This document shows, piece by piece, positions 63,446-64,000 of a stretch of DNA of 64,000 nt. A program made the translations under genes and the position numbers. Below the pieces are notes generated by a model. That model was not told the DNA's origin. It worked only from the letters and a program-made list of their open reading frames with translations, and ran no database searches. The number at the start of each line of letters is the position of its first letter. Within the stretch, counting starts at the first letter, position 1. The stretch is from contig OY856188.1 of the NCBI GenBank assembly GCA_963693315.1, forward strand, positions 100,042,915-100,106,914. Reading direction: 5' to 3'. The stretch is from Diogma glabrata (Eukaryota; Arthropoda; Insecta; Diptera; Cylindrotomidae).

Positions 63446-64000
63446 CGACCAACAAAAATCTATTCAGTAGTCATTTTTTTTTTAAATCTAAAATAAATAG
63501 TTCTCACATAATCACACATACATTCCGTACTATCAAACAGTTTGAGAATCGTTTCATAAAATAACATCTGTCTATTTATGACGTTCCACTGTAATGCATA
63601 CTTTTTAGTGTTCCGTTTTTTATACGGAACGCTATTGGTGAGAGTACAACGTGTTTTTCACTATATTTCGATTATCTCGTGAACCATTAATCCGATGAAT
63701 TTAAAATTTGAGGTGCTTATAAAACTAACCTATCCACACAAGATGGCGGGTTAAAAAATAAATAAAGTTGTGTTCGTTTGTTTTAAGGAGGTACGATGTA
63801 AAGCCTTTGAAAACATACATTTTTTTAGCGAGACGAGTAGGGTATCATATGAAAGGGCTTCATTTCAGCACTATTTAAAAATATATTTTGGAATTTCATA
63901 CCTCACCATTTTTTGTATAATTTTGAAAAATTACGTTTTCGGGATGTTTTATTGGCCCGATTAACTCCGACCCTACTTCATAGAGAATCTTGAAATATAT
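63446..64000. other. Right-edge flank
   Basis: A short hairpin GTTCCGT-TTTTTAT-ACGGAAC lies at about 63611-63631. Otherwise nothing recognised up to the window end. Confidence 0.45.

Overview
This is a eukaryotic nuclear window, almost certainly from an insect. It is strongly AT-rich with very low gene density. I find one credible host gene: a minus-strand ZAD plus C2H2 zinc-finger transcription-factor gene (15533..17333) split by a 61-bp intron. ZAD domains are an arthropod feature and intron size fits an insect. No tRNA, rRNA, CRISPR or operon-like structure was seen. One short ATG-to-splice-donor stretch (27842..27894) is the only other host-exon candidate, and it is weak.

Most of the remainder is transposable-element debris, much of it nested. 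131-3945: degraded plus-strand Ty3/gypsy element (mdg1/412-like) with two diverged LTRs. 5655-6535: non-LTR (LINE) fragment with a zinc finger and RT. 6645-10190: two minus-strand CsRn1-like gypsy copies head to tail. 10210-14500: another zinc-finger LINE fragment, then a LOA-like LINE split by a hAT MITE with an exact 8-bp target duplication. 15533-17333: the ZAD gene. 17754-20987: Mag-like LTR element with both LTRs and a 5-bp target duplication but lacking RT and integrase cores. 20993-26752: LINE pieces, a palindromic MITE, a PIF/Harbinger derivative with a MADF-like remnant, and a degraded hAT.

28474-39267 is the most striking region: a 10.8-kb hAT element bounded by CAG..CTG inverted repeats and a perfect 8-bp target duplication. 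It holds about 25 copies of a 77-bp satellite with a six-unit higher-order pattern, an inverted pair of Penelope-like GIY-YIG fragments, a 182-bp duplication, and a broken ZMYM1-like/DUF4371 hAT transposase interrupted by a 2.15-kb TA-flanked insertion.

39268-64000 holds long (TA)n tracts, more LINE fragments, a nested inverted-repeat structure (46870-50765) containing a 9-bp minisatellite and a Jockey-clade LINE, a second locus of the same minisatellite (57303-58045) with related flanks, a 328-bp palindrome inside (TA)n, a decayed Penelope element interrupted or abutted by a second hAT MITE with a perfect 8-bp duplication, and a split LINE RT at the right edge.

The elements do not form a pathway. 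The window reads as a transposon graveyard around one regulatory gene. All family names come from motif recognition by eye; no database search was run.
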